Below, one piece after another: positions 17,391 through 25,827 of a stretch of DNA of 64,000 bases; the stretch's first letter is position 1, and each line of letters opens with the position of its first letter. The translations under genes were made by a program, and so were the position numbers. A model generated the notes under the pieces. It searched no databases, had not been told where the DNA came from, and saw only the letters and a list, made by a program, of their open reading frames with translations. The DNA is from Enterococcus faecalis_A (GTDB lineage Bacteria > Bacillota > Bacilli > Lactobacillales > Enterococcaceae), in assembly GCA_051295955.1 (NCBI GenBank), contig JBPDWA010000001.1, positions 248,001 to 312,000 on the forward strand, given 5' to 3'.

Positions 17391-17810
17391 ATGGACTATT
17401 TAACTGTGAATGTAGTAACGCCTAATGGTTTAGTCTATGACCATCATGCTGTCATCGTCGTGGCAAAAACCACAGATGGTGAAATTGGTATTTTACCAAA
17501 ACATGCACCAATTATCGTTCCTTTGGCAATTGATGAAGTTCGAGTGAAACGCACCGATTCTGATACTCACGTAGACTGGATTGCGGTTAATGGCGGCATT
17601 ATGGAAGTTCGTGATAATCTAGTTTCAATTATAGCTGACAGTGCGGAAAGAGAACGTGATATTGACGTTTCTCGAGCGGAACGAGCAAAACAACGTGCAG
17701 AACGCTTAATTGAAGAAGCAAAACAAAAATCCGACACAGACGAACTACGCCGTGCTACCGTTGCACTTCATCGGGCAATTAATCGGATTAAAGTCTCTAA
17801 ACATTCATAA
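17391..17810 (+). CDS. atpC: F1Fo ATP synthase subunit epsilon
   Basis: A 139-residue subunit with an N-terminal beta sandwich (LTVNVVTPNGLVYDH, GEIGILPKHAPI) and two C-terminal helices rich in Arg, Glu and Ala (ERAKQRAERLIEEAKQ) that can inhibit rotation. Last gene of the operon, 16 bp after atpD with an AAAGGCGG site. Confidence 0.95.
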   Translation: MDYLTVNVVTPNGLVYDHHAVIVVAKTTDGEIGILPKHAPIIVPLAIDEVRVKRTDSDTHVDWIAVNGGIMEVRDNLVSIIADSAERERDIDVSRAERAKQRAERLIEEAKQKSDTDELRRATVALHRAINRIKVSKHS

Positions 17811-18420
17811 TTGAAAAAAGCTGTTAAAAACATTAGAATGAATAGTCAGATTAAAATATATGCACTAAAAATGGCTGAGACAGCAGCAAACAGCCGTAAA
17901 ATCGAAAAGTTACTGTAAAACACTGATTGCAAAGCAAATGGTGCTTTACAGTAATTATCGCAATAAAGATAACTGTGTGAACAGTAACCAGCCGTTGACA
18001 AGCAATAACCTAAGTTTTCCAAAGTTACGAGATTGCGTAAGGAGGAATAAATGATTATTGCCTGCTGACTGCTTGGTTTTTTTATTTGGCGAACGTTTTG
18101 TGAGCTTCCTAATTATAATAAAAGATGAGAAACGGAGCTAAGAGCAGGTAAAAACGTTGCTTTTTGTCGTAGTGCATTTGCTCACGGTCAAGGGCTAAAA
18201 GCCACATGCCGGCGCAATTGGTGCAAAGAACTACAAAGGGAGAGAAAGCTGCTGTTGTTGTGTTTTTTGATATTTAAAGACTAGGAGAATATGGTATCGA
18301 TTGCTTATTTTGACACAGCTTTTCTTGTAAAAGGGGCTCTTTTTCAGTTTGAAGAAAAAATATTATCAGTTTTTTATTTTTTATGATAGAATAATTCTAG
18401 TCATTAGAAGGAGGCTTTTT
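17811..18420. other. Gene-free stretch between atpC and the DUF1146 gene
   Basis: Some 610 bp without a credible gene. It contains the inverted repeat at 17910-17954 and, at the right end, the ribosome site of the DUF1146 gene. The DNA looks like unconstrained spacer. No RNA gene was recognised. Confidence 0.55.
17910..17954 (+). repeat. Long hairpin downstream of the ATP synthase operon
   Basis: TTACTGTAAAACAC (17910-17923) pairs with GTGCTTTACAGTAA (17941-17954) except for one A/C mismatch, enclosing a 17-base loop. No long T run follows, so it is a poor intrinsic terminator and more likely an mRNA 3'-end-stabilising structure or a protein site. Confidence 0.5.
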
Positions 18421-18657
18421 ATGCAATTTTACGGTGTGGATGCGATTGTTCGAATCGTTAGCCATTTGCTGTTCATCTACATAAGTTTTTGGGGGTTGCA
18501 GGCTTTACGAATTGAACAATTTTTTAAAGCACGGTATACTACTCAAATACGATTGCTATTGGTCTTTTTTGCGATCGCACTCGGCTATCTAGTCAGCTCC
18601 TTTATGCTAGAGTTTATCGCGTTGTGCCGCAATCTTTTTCTTGTCCGGTTTTCTTAA
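18421..18657 (+). CDS. DUF1146 family small membrane protein (YwzB-like)
   Basis: A 78-residue protein with two predicted membrane helices (~7-27 and ~43-66). DUF1146 proteins sit between the ATP synthase operon and murA in many Firmicutes, as here; their function is unknown. The ATG at 18421 follows GAAGGAGG by seven bases; the frame is open back to 18349 without a ribosome site. Confidence 0.85.
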   Translation: MQFYGVDAIVRIVSHLLFIYISFWGLQALRIEQFFKARYTTQIRLLLVFFAIALGYLVSSFMLEFIALCRNLFLVRFS

Positions 18658-18700
18658 TCGAAGCTTTGGGTAAAAAAAGGTACTATTTATCAAAAAATAA

Positions 18701-18709
18701 TGGTATAAT
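18701..18709 (+). promoter_or_regulatory. Extended -10 promoter for murA
   Basis: TGGTATAAT (TG-N-TATAAT) lies 53 bp upstream of the murA start. No good -35 is seen at 16-18 bp, which is tolerated with an extended -10. The same TGGTATAAT or TGGTATGAT form occurs before atpB, the EIIA gene at 21479 and manA. Confidence 0.6.
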
Positions 18710-18761
18710 AGAAAAGATTTTGGATAGATAGTCTCTATTCTAATTTTTTGGAGGGAACAAA

Positions 18762-20060
18762 ATGGAACAAATTATTGTCCATGGTGGTAATAAGTTAAAC
18801 GGCTCAGTTAAAGTTGAAGGCGCAAAAAACGCAGTTTTGCCAATTTTAGCTGCTTCTCTTCTCCCGGAAGAAGGAATTACTACTTTAAATAATGTGCCAA
18901 TTTTATCTGATGTATTTACTATGAATCAAGTTATTAAACATTTAAATGTAGATGTGGCCTTTGATGAAGCGAACAATCAAGTTACAATTGACGCCACCAA
19001 ACCTTTAGGAATTGAAGCAAACTATGAATATGTAAGCAAAATGCGAGCATCCATCGTGGTGATGGGACCATTGCTTGCACGTAACGGTCATGCTAAAGTG
19101 GCCATGCCTGGTGGATGTGCCATTGGGAAACGACCAATTGATTTGCACTTGAAAGGGTTCCAGGCTTTAGGAGCTAAAATAATTCAAAAAAATGGATATA
19201 TTGAAGCAATTGCAGATGAATTGATCGGCAATACCATTTACTTGGACTTCCCAAGTGTCGGTGCTACTCAAAATATTATGATGGCTGCCGTAAAAGCAAA
19301 AGGAACAACCATTATTGAAAACGTAGCTAGAGAACCAGAAATTGTTGATTTAGCGAATGTCTTGAACAAAATGGGGGCCAATATTTTTGGTGCCGGGACT
19401 GAAATGATGAGGATTGAAGGGGTAGAACGTTTGCACGCTGTTGAACATTCTATCGTACAAGACCGTATTGAAGCTGGTACTTTTATGGTAGCTGCTGCTA
19501 TGACTGAAGGGAATGTCTTAATTGAAGAAGCAATTTCAGAGCACAATCGTCCTTTGATTTCAAAATTGATTGAAATGGGAGCTACGGTCCGCGAAGAAGC
19601 TGCTGGTATTCGTGTAATTGGACCAAAATATATTAAACCAACGGATGTCAAAACGATGCCTCATCCTGGATTTCCCACAGATATGCAGGCTCAAATGACA
19701 GCTATTCAATCATTGGCAGAAGGAACCAGCGTAGTTACCGAAACAGTTTTTGAAAATCGTTTCCAGCATTTAGAAGAAATGCGACGCATGAATCTTGATG
19801 TGAAGATTGATGGTAATGTAGCTATCATTAACGGTACTCGTCAGTTGCAAGGAGCAGCAGTTGAAGCTACCGATTTACGTGCAGCTGCCGCACTAATTCT
19901 AGTAGGCTTGCGGGCTAACGGTATTACGCGCGTGTCAAACTTAAAATATTTAGATCGCGGCTATTATCAATTCCACCAGAAACTTCAAAAACTTGGCGCA
20001 AAAATTGAACGAGTAGATGAAGAAACGGTCACAGCAAAACAAGCAATAACTGTAAACTAA
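18762..20060 (+). CDS. murA: UDP-N-acetylglucosamine 1-carboxyvinyltransferase
   Basis: A 432-residue enzyme that transfers enolpyruvate from PEP to UDP-GlcNAc, the first committed step of peptidoglycan synthesis and the target of fosfomycin. KVEGAKNAVLPILAA is the conserved N terminus, and the catalytic Cys119 lies in MPGGCAIGKRP, so the enzyme is expected to be fosfomycin-sensitive at that residue. Enterococci carry two such enzymes; position after DUF1146 marks this as the murAA copy. GGAGG site upstream. Followed 13 bp later by epuA. Confidence 0.96.
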   Translation: MEQIIVHGGNKLNGSVKVEGAKNAVLPILAASLLPEEGITTLNNVPILSDVFTMNQVIKHLNVDVAFDEANNQVTIDATKPLGIEANYEYVSKMRASIVVMGPLLARNGHAKVAMPGGCAIGKRPIDLHLKGFQALGAKIIQKNGYIEAIADELIGNTIYLDFPSVGATQNIMMAAVKAKGTTIIENVAREPEIVDLANVLNKMGANIFGAGTEMMRIEGVERLHAVEHSIVQDRIEAGTFMVAAAMTEGNVLIEEAISEHNRPLISKLIEMGATVREEAAGIRVIGPKYIKPTDVKTMPHPGFPTDMQAQMTAIQSLAEGTSVVTETVFENRFQHLEEMRRMNLDVKIDGNVAIINGTRQLQGAAVEATDLRAAAALILVGLRANGITRVSNLKYLDRGYYQFHQKLQKLGAKIERVDEETVTAKQAITVN

Positions 20061-20073
20061 AGGAGTAAAACTG

Positions 20074-20250
20074 ATGAGTTCATCCCGCTATATTGTCATA
20101 ACCTTATTAAAAATTTTGGTTGTGATTGCCCTTGTAATTATTTTATTTGTTGTCGGAACTATGATCGGCTATGGTATGATTGGCAATGGCAATCCCAAAG
20201 ATGTGTTTGACGAAAAAATATGGGCTCACATTATGACCTTCCTTCAATAA
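20074..20250 (+). CDS. epuA: EpuA / RNA polymerase-associated small membrane protein (DNA-directed RNA polymerase subunit beta-like)
   Basis: A 58-residue protein with a basic start, one long membrane helix (~8-32) and then GYGMIGNGNPKDVFDEKIWAHI. This short family is annotated as EpuA or, misleadingly, as an RNA polymerase beta subunit, and commonly follows murA in Lactobacillales. Its role is not known with certainty. The ATG at 20074 follows AAGGAG, in the same transcript as murA. Confidence 0.8.
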   Translation: MSSSRYIVITLLKILVVIALVIILFVVGTMIGYGMIGNGNPKDVFDEKIWAHIMTFLQ

Positions 20251-20410
20251 AACGATTGTTATTTTAAATTTTAGAAACGTATATAAACCGAGCTAAAAGT
20301 CACTAGGATTGCGAGTAGTTGAAGGAAAAACCGACCAATCTGCTTCATCGTTTTAAGGAATTTTATGAAATTGCCGAAGAAACTGATGTTTAGTTACCGT
20401 TTATTTGTAA

Positions 20411-20459
20411 GAAGTGGCTGGAACAAAACTAGTTTAGTTGCGTCCCAGCTACTTTTTTG
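20411..20459 (+). terminator. Terminator of the GGCTGGAACA hairpin family
   Basis: GTGGCTGGaACaaaACTA pairs imperfectly with TAGTTgcGTcCCAGCTAC around a short loop and is followed by TTTTTTG. It ends the murA-epuA transcript. Confidence 0.75.
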
Positions 20460-20707
20460 TACTTTATCGAAAAAGCATGTGCTGTCAATGAGTAGGTAAC
20501 CAAAAAACAATGCTATTAGTGCTATTAGAGTTGGGAGCGCTTGCTACTAAATCGGCTTGGTAGAGGCGATAGAGCTGCGGAACTGATAGATTAGTGAATT
20601 TCTATCCACAGCTTACATAGACAATGCCCAATATAGTTACTTACGAACAAATAAACCCTGTAAGAAGGGGAAGCTGCCTTAGCGTTTTCTGCGGAAGAAT
20701 CAAAACT

Positions 20708-20731
20708 ACGAATTGCTTAGTAGCAATTCGT
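20708..20731. repeat. Perfect 10-bp inverted repeat
   Basis: ACGAATTGCT and AGCAATTCGT form a perfect stem around TAGT. On the plus strand it is followed by AAAAAATTT, so it is not a plus-strand terminator; on the minus strand the hairpin is followed by AGTTTTG, a weak terminator for no known gene. Confidence 0.5.
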
Positions 20732-21478
20732 AAAAAATTTAAACCTAATAAAAAGTGTAGTCTACCTGAATGATTTTCACTATTTTATTTTTTTGCTTAA
20801 AATAGGCAATGAATGTAAAAGTTACTACTGCCTATCGATCTGTTAAATGTGCTGTAGTCGGCATATTTAGTGCTTTTCCAACGAATAAGTAACGTTTTTA
20901 AAAAGTGCATTGATACGTTAAGCTGTCTAAATGATATCATCGATTTGAATTTAATAGGACTGAATAGCCTTTGTCGGCTTAAAGTACTAGGCTGAAATTG
21001 TCAAAATTGAGTGGATTCGGTTTTAAATAACTGCCTATGCGGGATCTGAAGCTCTTTTTTATATAAAATATTCGTGTTTTTGCTGTTAATAAAAATCAGC
21101 GACAGCTTTCTCTTACTTCAAGTCCCAAATTTAGAGTATGATCAACCTTCTATAAAACCGGTAACGCTCCCGTTTGTGTTTATCTGTTAAGAAACAAATG
21201 TTTTAATAGTCTATTCTCTTACTTAGTTGGTTGCCAGGTTTGCAGGCAATCACACGCAAAAAGATCCCACGTTTTATTGGATAGACTTTTTTTATCTCAG
21301 AATTATACAGATAAAGGCGAGAGCTTAAGCAGTGGCAGTTGTTATTTTTATAAGAATGTACTTACAGAACATTAGTATTGGCAGACAAGTAATTTGCTTT
21401 TCAAATTGAAAACAATCTTCTTCAAAAATGTTCTATGGTATAATAATGGGGAACATACTATGAAGGAGAGATAAATAC

Positions 21479-21856
21479 ATGCAAGCAGTTATTAAGGCAA
21501 TTGGGTCTCAGGCTTTCAGCGGAAGTGAGCAAATGGTCATTCTTTTTGGTGAAACAGCCACTGACACTTTAAAAGAATACTCAGTAGTTCAACGATTTAG
21601 TGAAAAAACAACCCTTCAATTAGCAGTGGGGGATCAAATCAAGATTGATGAGCAAAGCTATACGATCGCTCACATCGGCCCTTACGCCCTCAATAATTTA
21701 AATAGTATCGCCCATTGTACTCTGGTTTTTGATGTCTTTCCTGAAAGCGATCCGATCATGAACGGTATTTACTTAGAGCCTCATAAGTTGCCGCAAATCA
21801 AGGTTGGTTCGATTATTGATTATCAAGCACACGGAGCATCAGAACATGGAGCATAA
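21479..21856 (+). CDS. PTS glucitol/sorbitol-specific EIIA component
   Basis: A 125-residue cytoplasmic phosphocarrier of the glucitol EIIA family: KAIGSQAF, VILFGETATDTLKEYSVVQ and the Gly-rich C terminus VGSIIDYQAHGA are typical. In sorbitol operons it passes phosphate from HPr to EIIB. Here no EIIB, EIIC or sorbitol dehydrogenase is nearby; it is followed directly, with an 11-bp overlap, by an AI-2E family exporter. This orphan pairing occurs in related bacteria as I recall, but its meaning is unclear. AAGGAGAG ribosome site and extended -10 upstream. Confidence 0.85.
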   Translation: MQAVIKAIGSQAFSGSEQMVILFGETATDTLKEYSVVQRFSEKTTLQLAVGDQIKIDEQSYTIAHIGPYALNNLNSIAHCTLVFDVFPESDPIMNGIYLEPHKLPQIKVGSIIDYQAHGASEHGA

Positions 21857-23000
21857 AGATTCAAAAGAAAGACGTTTTTCTTGGTTTTGGCGTTGGTTTT
21901 TAAATAATCAAGTAGTGATAGCACTGGTAATTGTGTTACTAATTTTATTAATTCTCTTGGTATTTACCAAGGTTTCGTATTTATTTCGACCGATTTGGCA
22001 ATTTTTTGGTGTGGTCGGTCTACCGATCATCATGGCGGGAATCTTGTATTACTTATTAAATCCGGTCGTAGATTTTTTACAAACAAAACGTATTCCGCGA
22101 GTGTGGGGCATTGTTGGTTTGTTTATTCTGGTGATAGCATTCTTTGTTTGGGGTGGTATCGTTATTGTTCCGAAAATCCAAGAACAGACTATTAGCTTTA
22201 TCAATCACTTTCCTCAATATGTCGATAAGATTGATGCACAAATGAAAGCTTTACTAAGTGATCCTTCTTTGGCACAGTTTCGTTCGCAACTGGAAAGTAT
22301 TGGTGATAAGCTGCTTAATTCTTTAGGGGGCATCATAAAAAGTGTTTCAACATTTACTGTCCAAGGCTTAGGCAATTTCTTTGGAGTGGTAGTGACTGTT
22401 GCTGTGGCACTGATAACTATGCCTTTTATCTTATTTTATCTTTTAAAAGATGGTCGTCAGCTCGTACCGTATTTGCTTCATTTTTTACCTAATAAAATGC
22501 GGCAGCCGACTTATAAGGTTTTAAGTGAAGTGAACAATCAAGTTTCCTCTTATATCAGAGGACAGTTAACGGTTGCGTTTGCCGTTGCTGTTTTATTTAT
22601 TATCGGTTTTTCCATCATTGGGTTGGACTACGCAGTGACTATTGGAATTGTGGCTGGTTTTTTAAATCTGATTCCGTATTTAGGGTCATTTTTGGCTATG
22701 ATTCCGGCTGTTTTCTTAGGGATCGTTGGTGGGCCAGCGTTGTTGGTGAAGGTCTTGCTTGTCTTTATCATTGAGCAAACCATTGAAGGACGAGTAATTT
22801 CACCGCTTGTATTGGGTAGTCAACTAGCGATTCATCCAGTGACTATTTTATTAGTTCTATTAACTTCAGGGAAACTATTTGGGATTGTCGGCGTAATAGT
22901 AGGAATTCCTTTTTATGCAGCAGCTAAAGTAGTGATTACCCATACATTTGAATGGTATAAGGCAATATCGACTCTTTATGAAGAGGAAGAAAGCTCTTAA
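21846..23000 (+). CDS. AI-2E family transporter
   Basis: A 384-residue membrane protein with about eight helices. The family shows two N-terminal helices (starting VIALVIVLLILLILLVF), the VGLPIIMAGILYYLLNPVVDFL segment, a cytoplasmic amphipathic stretch (~115-160) and the C-terminal IVAGFLNLIPYLGSFLAMIPA and IVGVIVGIPFYAAAKV motifs. Members have been linked to autoinducer-2 export or Na+/H+ exchange; the substrate here is unknown. The start ATG 21846 has CGGAG eight bases upstream and overlaps the EIIA gene. Confidence 0.88.
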   Translation: MEHKDSKERRFSWFWRWFLNNQVVIALVIVLLILLILLVFTKVSYLFRPIWQFFGVVGLPIIMAGILYYLLNPVVDFLQTKRIPRVWGIVGLFILVIAFFVWGGIVIVPKIQEQTISFINHFPQYVDKIDAQMKALLSDPSLAQFRSQLESIGDKLLNSLGGIIKSVSTFTVQGLGNFFGVVVTVAVALITMPFILFYLLKDGRQLVPYLLHFLPNKMRQPTYKVLSEVNNQVSSYIRGQLTVAFAVAVLFIIGFSIIGLDYAVTIGIVAGFLNLIPYLGSFLAMIPAVFLGIVGGPALLVKVLLVFIIEQTIEGRVISPLVLGSQLAIHPVTILLVLLTSGKLFGIVGVIVGIPFYAAAKVVITHTFEWYKAISTLYEEEESS

Positions 23001-23023
23001 TAAGAAGACAAACAAATCAAAAA

Positions 23024-23150
23024 AGAGGCTGGAACAGAAGTGTTAGATAGTAAGAAACAAGAGGTAATTCACGAAATTTACTTTTAAAGTTTTTGTGAAT
23101 GTCAGCTTATTTCTGAAAGAGTGACTTCTATTTCTGCCGTCTATTCGTTT
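23024..23150 (+). repeat. Structured GGCTGGAACA element after the AI-2E gene
   Basis: An outer imperfect stem (AGGCTGGAACAGAAGTG with GACTTCTATTTCTGCCGTCT) encloses an inner stem (ATTCACGAAA with TTTTTGTGAAT). This is the long form of the GGCTGGAACA hairpin seen elsewhere in the window as a short terminator. It lies 24 bp past the stop codon. Confidence 0.5.
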
Positions 23151-23155
23151 TTAAG

Positions 23156-23200
23156 GTGTGAAGGGAAAGTGTTTTTTCCTTTCAGTTCGCACTCTTTTTA
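23156..23200 (+). terminator. Terminator
   Basis: A 14-position stem with two mismatches (GTGTGAAGGGAAAG against CTTTCAGTTCGCAC) is followed by TCTTTTTAT. It is the second of three structured elements between the AI-2E gene and azoR. Confidence 0.65.
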
Positions 23201-23214
23201 TAAAGTAAATAAAT

Positions 23215-23258
23215 GGGAGACCTAAAGGCTTTCTTTTAAGGTCTCCCATTCTTTTTTA
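23215..23258. terminator. Terminator
   Basis: GGGAGACCT (23215-23223) pairs with AGGTCTCCC (23239-23247), followed by ATTCTTTTTTAT. It is a strong stem in the convergent region between the AI-2E gene and azoR. The remaining DNA to 23416 holds no gene. Confidence 0.8.
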
Positions 23259-23416
23259 TGAGTAGGAACTTGTAATGTGATGAGACTTACAAAGAGCTAA
23301 GTCTTTGCTTTTATCTATCTAAGGCGGTGTTTTCTAATAAGACCTAACAATAGGTGTTTGTCTCCAAGGTACTATTGAGTATCTCACTTTTTAGTTGTTG
23401 CAGATTTATGTTTGGC

Positions 23417-24043
23417 TTAAAAAGTTTTTCCAAGTTCGGCCGCTTTGGTTAAGGCTGTGTCTAATAATTCTTCTGCCCGTTCTGGGGAATGATCAATTCC
23501 TTCAATAAACAAAGAGTCGACATGGTTAACACCGACAAAGTTCAGAATTGTTTCAACATAACGAGAGGCAAAATCTTGCCCTTCATAAAAACCGCCATTT
23601 GATTGAATGTGTAACGCTTTTTTGCCGCTAGTCAACGGTTTTGGACCTTCTACGGTATATTGGAACGTTTTACCGGCAACATTGATAGTATCAAACCAGG
23701 CTTTTAAGCGAGTTGGAATGTTTAAGTTCCATAGCGGATTGGCAATTACAACTTTATCCGCATCTAAGAATTGTTCTGTTGCTTCGTTGAAACGAGCAAT
23801 TTTTTCTTGTTGGTTTTCATTCAATTCAGTAAAATCAGTTCCAGTTCTTAAAGCAGCCCAACCGGAAAGTAATTCAGCATCAATTTCAGGAATCACACCA
23901 TTATTTTCATAAAGATCCAAGATCTCAATCTCATCAGCTGGATTAGCTGCACGATATGCGTCTAAAAAAGTTTCAAAAGCTAATACTGAACGAGATTCTT
24001 CCTTGGTTAGTGGGTGTCCTTTAACAGCAAGTAGTTTTGTCAT
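23417..24043 (-). CDS. azoR: FMN-dependent NADH-azoreductase (AzoA-like)
   Basis: A 208-residue flavodoxin-fold reductase using FMN and NAD(P)H to reduce azo dyes, quinones and nitro compounds. Recognised from TKLLAVKGHPLTKEESRS, NPLWNLNIPTRLKAWFDTINVAGKTFQYT and KALHIQSNGGFY, and it closely resembles E. faecalis AzoA as remembered. The ATG at 24043 has AGGAG upstream. It stands alone; the terminator between it and the upstream rhodanese gene implies its own promoter. Confidence 0.95.
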   Translation of the reverse strand: MTKLLAVKGHPLTKEESRSVLAFETFLDAYRAANPADEIEILDLYENNGVIPEIDAELLSGWAALRTGTDFTELNENQQEKIARFNEATEQFLDADKVVIANPLWNLNIPTRLKAWFDTINVAGKTFQYTVEGPKPLTSGKKALHIQSNGGFYEGQDFASRYVETILNFVGVNHVDSLFIEGIDHSPERAEELLDTALTKAAELGKTF

Positions 24044-24146
24044 AGTTGTACTCCTTAAATAATCGTTTTTTTTTAATGAATTTCCATAGCTATTTTACTA
24101 ATAAAAAGTAAGAATACGCAACCTATTTGCACAATTTTTTTAAATT

Positions 24147-24181
24147 AAAAAAAAAGTGACATACGTCTATCAGACGTATGC
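24147..24181 (-). terminator. Terminator of the rhodanese-like gene
   Basis: CATACGTCT and AGACGTATG (24160-24180) form a perfect 9-bp stem with an ATC loop. Read on the minus strand it is followed by TCAC and nine T residues, so it ends the gene at 24284-24586. Confidence 0.9.
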
Positions 24182-24283
24182 CTATTTCTTTAAAATAGTA
24201 AAAATGACAGAAAAAGCAATCTGAGAGCTACGACTAAGTGTAAATAATTTTTTGCTTTTTAGTTAAACTATCGCTCTTTTTTA

Positions 24284-24586
24284 TTAAGCTGCCAACAGTT
24301 CCTTTTCGATTTGCTTCATACCGCCGATGACATGAATGGCTTTATATCCTTTGCTTTGCATAAAACCTGCAATTACTTCAGAGCGTCTGCCGTTATAACT
24401 AATAATATAATAAACTTCTTCTTTGTCTAATTGAGACAAAGCGTTAGGTAAAACAGTTGTTGGTAAAGAAATTGCACTTGCTAAATGTGATTCTAAAAAG
24501 CTATGAGTATCTCGAATGTCAATGACATTAATTGAGTTAGTAGCATAAAGTGTTTCAAAATCTTTAATAGAAATAGAATAATGCAT
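24284..24586 (-). CDS. Rhodanese-like domain protein lacking the catalytic cysteine
   Basis: A 100-residue single rhodanese domain: INVIDIRDTHSFLESHLASAISLP (19-42) and IISYNGRRSEVIAGFMQSKGY with the final GGM. The active-site loop, normally C-x-x-G-x-R-S, reads SYNGRRS, so residue 63 is Ser instead of the persulfide-forming Cys. Sulfurtransferase activity is therefore unlikely; the fold may bind a partner or a small molecule. Otherwise intact and of normal length. The start ATG 24586 has an AAGGA site upstream; single gene with its own terminator. Confidence 0.85.
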   Translation of the reverse strand: MHYSISIKDFETLYATNSINVIDIRDTHSFLESHLASAISLPTTVLPNALSQLDKEEVYYIISYNGRRSEVIAGFMQSKGYKAIHVIGGMKQIEKELLAA

Positions 24587-24830
24587 AATAAGGATCCTTC
24601 CTTCTTTTTATTATACTCAACGATACGAATTCTACACCTTTTATTGTTATTTGCAAAGGGGGGGATAAAAAGTTTATATGTTCTTAATAATTCATCAAAA
24701 AAACTTCATAGATGTTATTTGGCTGAGAATTTCCGCTACTTTATTAAAATCAATAGAAGGATAAGTTAGTTATTTTATGAGAAAAAATGGTTTTTTTATA
24801 TTAAAATATCATTTTTTGTTATGAAAAGGG

Positions 24831-24859
24831 TTGCATTCTGCTGGAAAGGATGTTATGAT
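24831..24859 (+). promoter_or_regulatory. Promoter of the beta-glucoside operon, with a possible cre overlap
   Basis: TTGCAT (24831-24836) and TATGAT (24854-24859) are separated by 17 bp. ATGAAAAGGGTTGCA (24821-24835) matches the cre pattern WTGNAANCGNWNNCW at all but the central C, and would overlap the -35; this is a weak call because that C is normally conserved. Confidence 0.7.
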
Positions 24860-24871
24860 ATTTCTACAAAT

Positions 24872-24902
24872 AAGGATTGTTACTGCTCAGCAGGCAAAAC
24901 CT
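24872..24902 (+). promoter_or_regulatory. Ribonucleic antiterminator (RAT) 1, upstream of bglG
   Basis: GGATTGTTACTGC-TCA-GCAGGCAAAACC matches the RAT sequence bound by BglG/LicT antiterminators. Its 3' side overlaps the left arm of the following terminator, so antiterminator binding blocks termination and lets bglG be expressed. Confidence 0.92.
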
Positions 24903-24948
24903 GAATCTTCCATACACAAGCTTCTATGGGTGGATTCTAGGTTTTTTT
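24897..24948 (+). terminator. Regulated leader terminator 1
   Basis: AAACCTGAATC (left) pairs with GATTCTAGGTTT (right), with an inner CCAT/ATGG pair, then a T run to 24948. It is mutually exclusive with RAT 1 and lies 24 bp before the bglG start. Confidence 0.88.
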
Positions 24949-24971
24949 CATTTGTAAAAGTGGGGTTCCAG

Positions 24972-25805
24972 ATGATTATCAAGAAAATTTTAAACAATAA
25001 CGTAGTTCTTTCCACCACACCAAAAGGTGAGGAAATCGTCTATATGGGCCGAGGCTTAGCTTTTAAGAAAGTTGTCGGTGACCCGATTGATCCGACATTC
25101 GTTGAAAAAGAATTTGTCTTAAAAGATACCGTGATGGCAGGACAATTCCAACAATTATTTGCGGATATTCCCGATGAGGAAGTCGATGTAGTTAAGAAAA
25201 TCATTGATGTTGCAGAAGCAAAGTTACAATTAGAATTATCACCTAACATCTATCTTACTTTAACCGACCACATCCACTATGCTGTGATGCGAGCGAAAGA
25301 GGGCATTGAGATTCCCAACCCGTTAGTTTTTGAGACTAAAAAGTTTTATCCCAAAGAATTTGCAATTGCTAAAGAGGCAATCGTTCTTATTGAGCAAACA
25401 TTGGGCGTAGCTTTTGGAGAAAATGAAGCAGGCTTTATCGCTTTTCATATTGTCAATAGTGAACAAGCAAATGGCAATATGCAAGTAACGATGGCAGCTA
25501 CGGGAATGGTTCGTGATATTTTAACGATTATCAGACGTTATTTTGGTCAGTCTCTTGATGAGGAATCATTGAATTATCAGCGGATGGTTACACATCTTCA
25601 ATACTTTGCTCAACGTTATTTGAAAAATGATGGGCACGATGAGGAAGACGAATTTTTATTTGCCTTAGTGCAAGGAAAATATCCTAAAGCTTTTCAAGCG
25701 GTTCAGCGAATTCAAGATTATTTAGTGAAAACCTATGATAAGTCAATTGACCAAACCGAAATGATTTGTTTAACCATTCACATTCAGCGAGTAGTAAAAA
25801 CATAG
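24972..25805 (+). CDS. BglG/LicT family transcriptional antiterminator
   Basis: A 277-residue RNA-binding antiterminator. Residues 1-55 are the CAT RNA-binding domain (IIKKILNNNVVLSTTPKGEEIVYMGRGLAFKK), followed by two PRD domains (~65-170 and ~172-277) whose histidines, such as the one in TLTDHIHYAV, are phosphorylated by the PTS. It should bind the two RAT elements at 24872 and 25828 when beta-glucoside is present. Start ATG 24972 is inside a longer open frame; the longer frame would translate the RAT/terminator leader and is rejected. Confidence 0.95.
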   Translation: MIIKKILNNNVVLSTTPKGEEIVYMGRGLAFKKVVGDPIDPTFVEKEFVLKDTVMAGQFQQLFADIPDEEVDVVKKIIDVAEAKLQLELSPNIYLTLTDHIHYAVMRAKEGIEIPNPLVFETKKFYPKEFAIAKEAIVLIEQTLGVAFGENEAGFIAFHIVNSEQANGNMQVTMAATGMVRDILTIIRRYFGQSLDEESLNYQRMVTHLQYFAQRYLKNDGHDEEDEFLFALVQGKYPKAFQAVQRIQDYLVKTYDKSIDQTEMICLTIHIQRVVKT

Positions 25806-25827
25806 TTTACGAAAGCTATCAATCACC

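Larger units (their letters stand above)
20251..21478. other. 1.2-kb gene-free region
   Basis: No credible open frame on either strand. Contents seen: a terminator of the GGCTGGAACA family (20411-20459), a perfect 10-bp hairpin (20708-20731), and an extended -10 (TGGTATAAT, 21436-21444) for the EIIA gene. The rest is low-GC sequence with many stops in all frames. An unrecognised small RNA or a fully decayed gene cannot be excluded. Confidence 0.55.

Noticed and set aside
24831..24971. Long open frame upstream of the bglG start
   Set aside because: It covers the promoter, RAT and terminator; the family N terminus begins at 24972.
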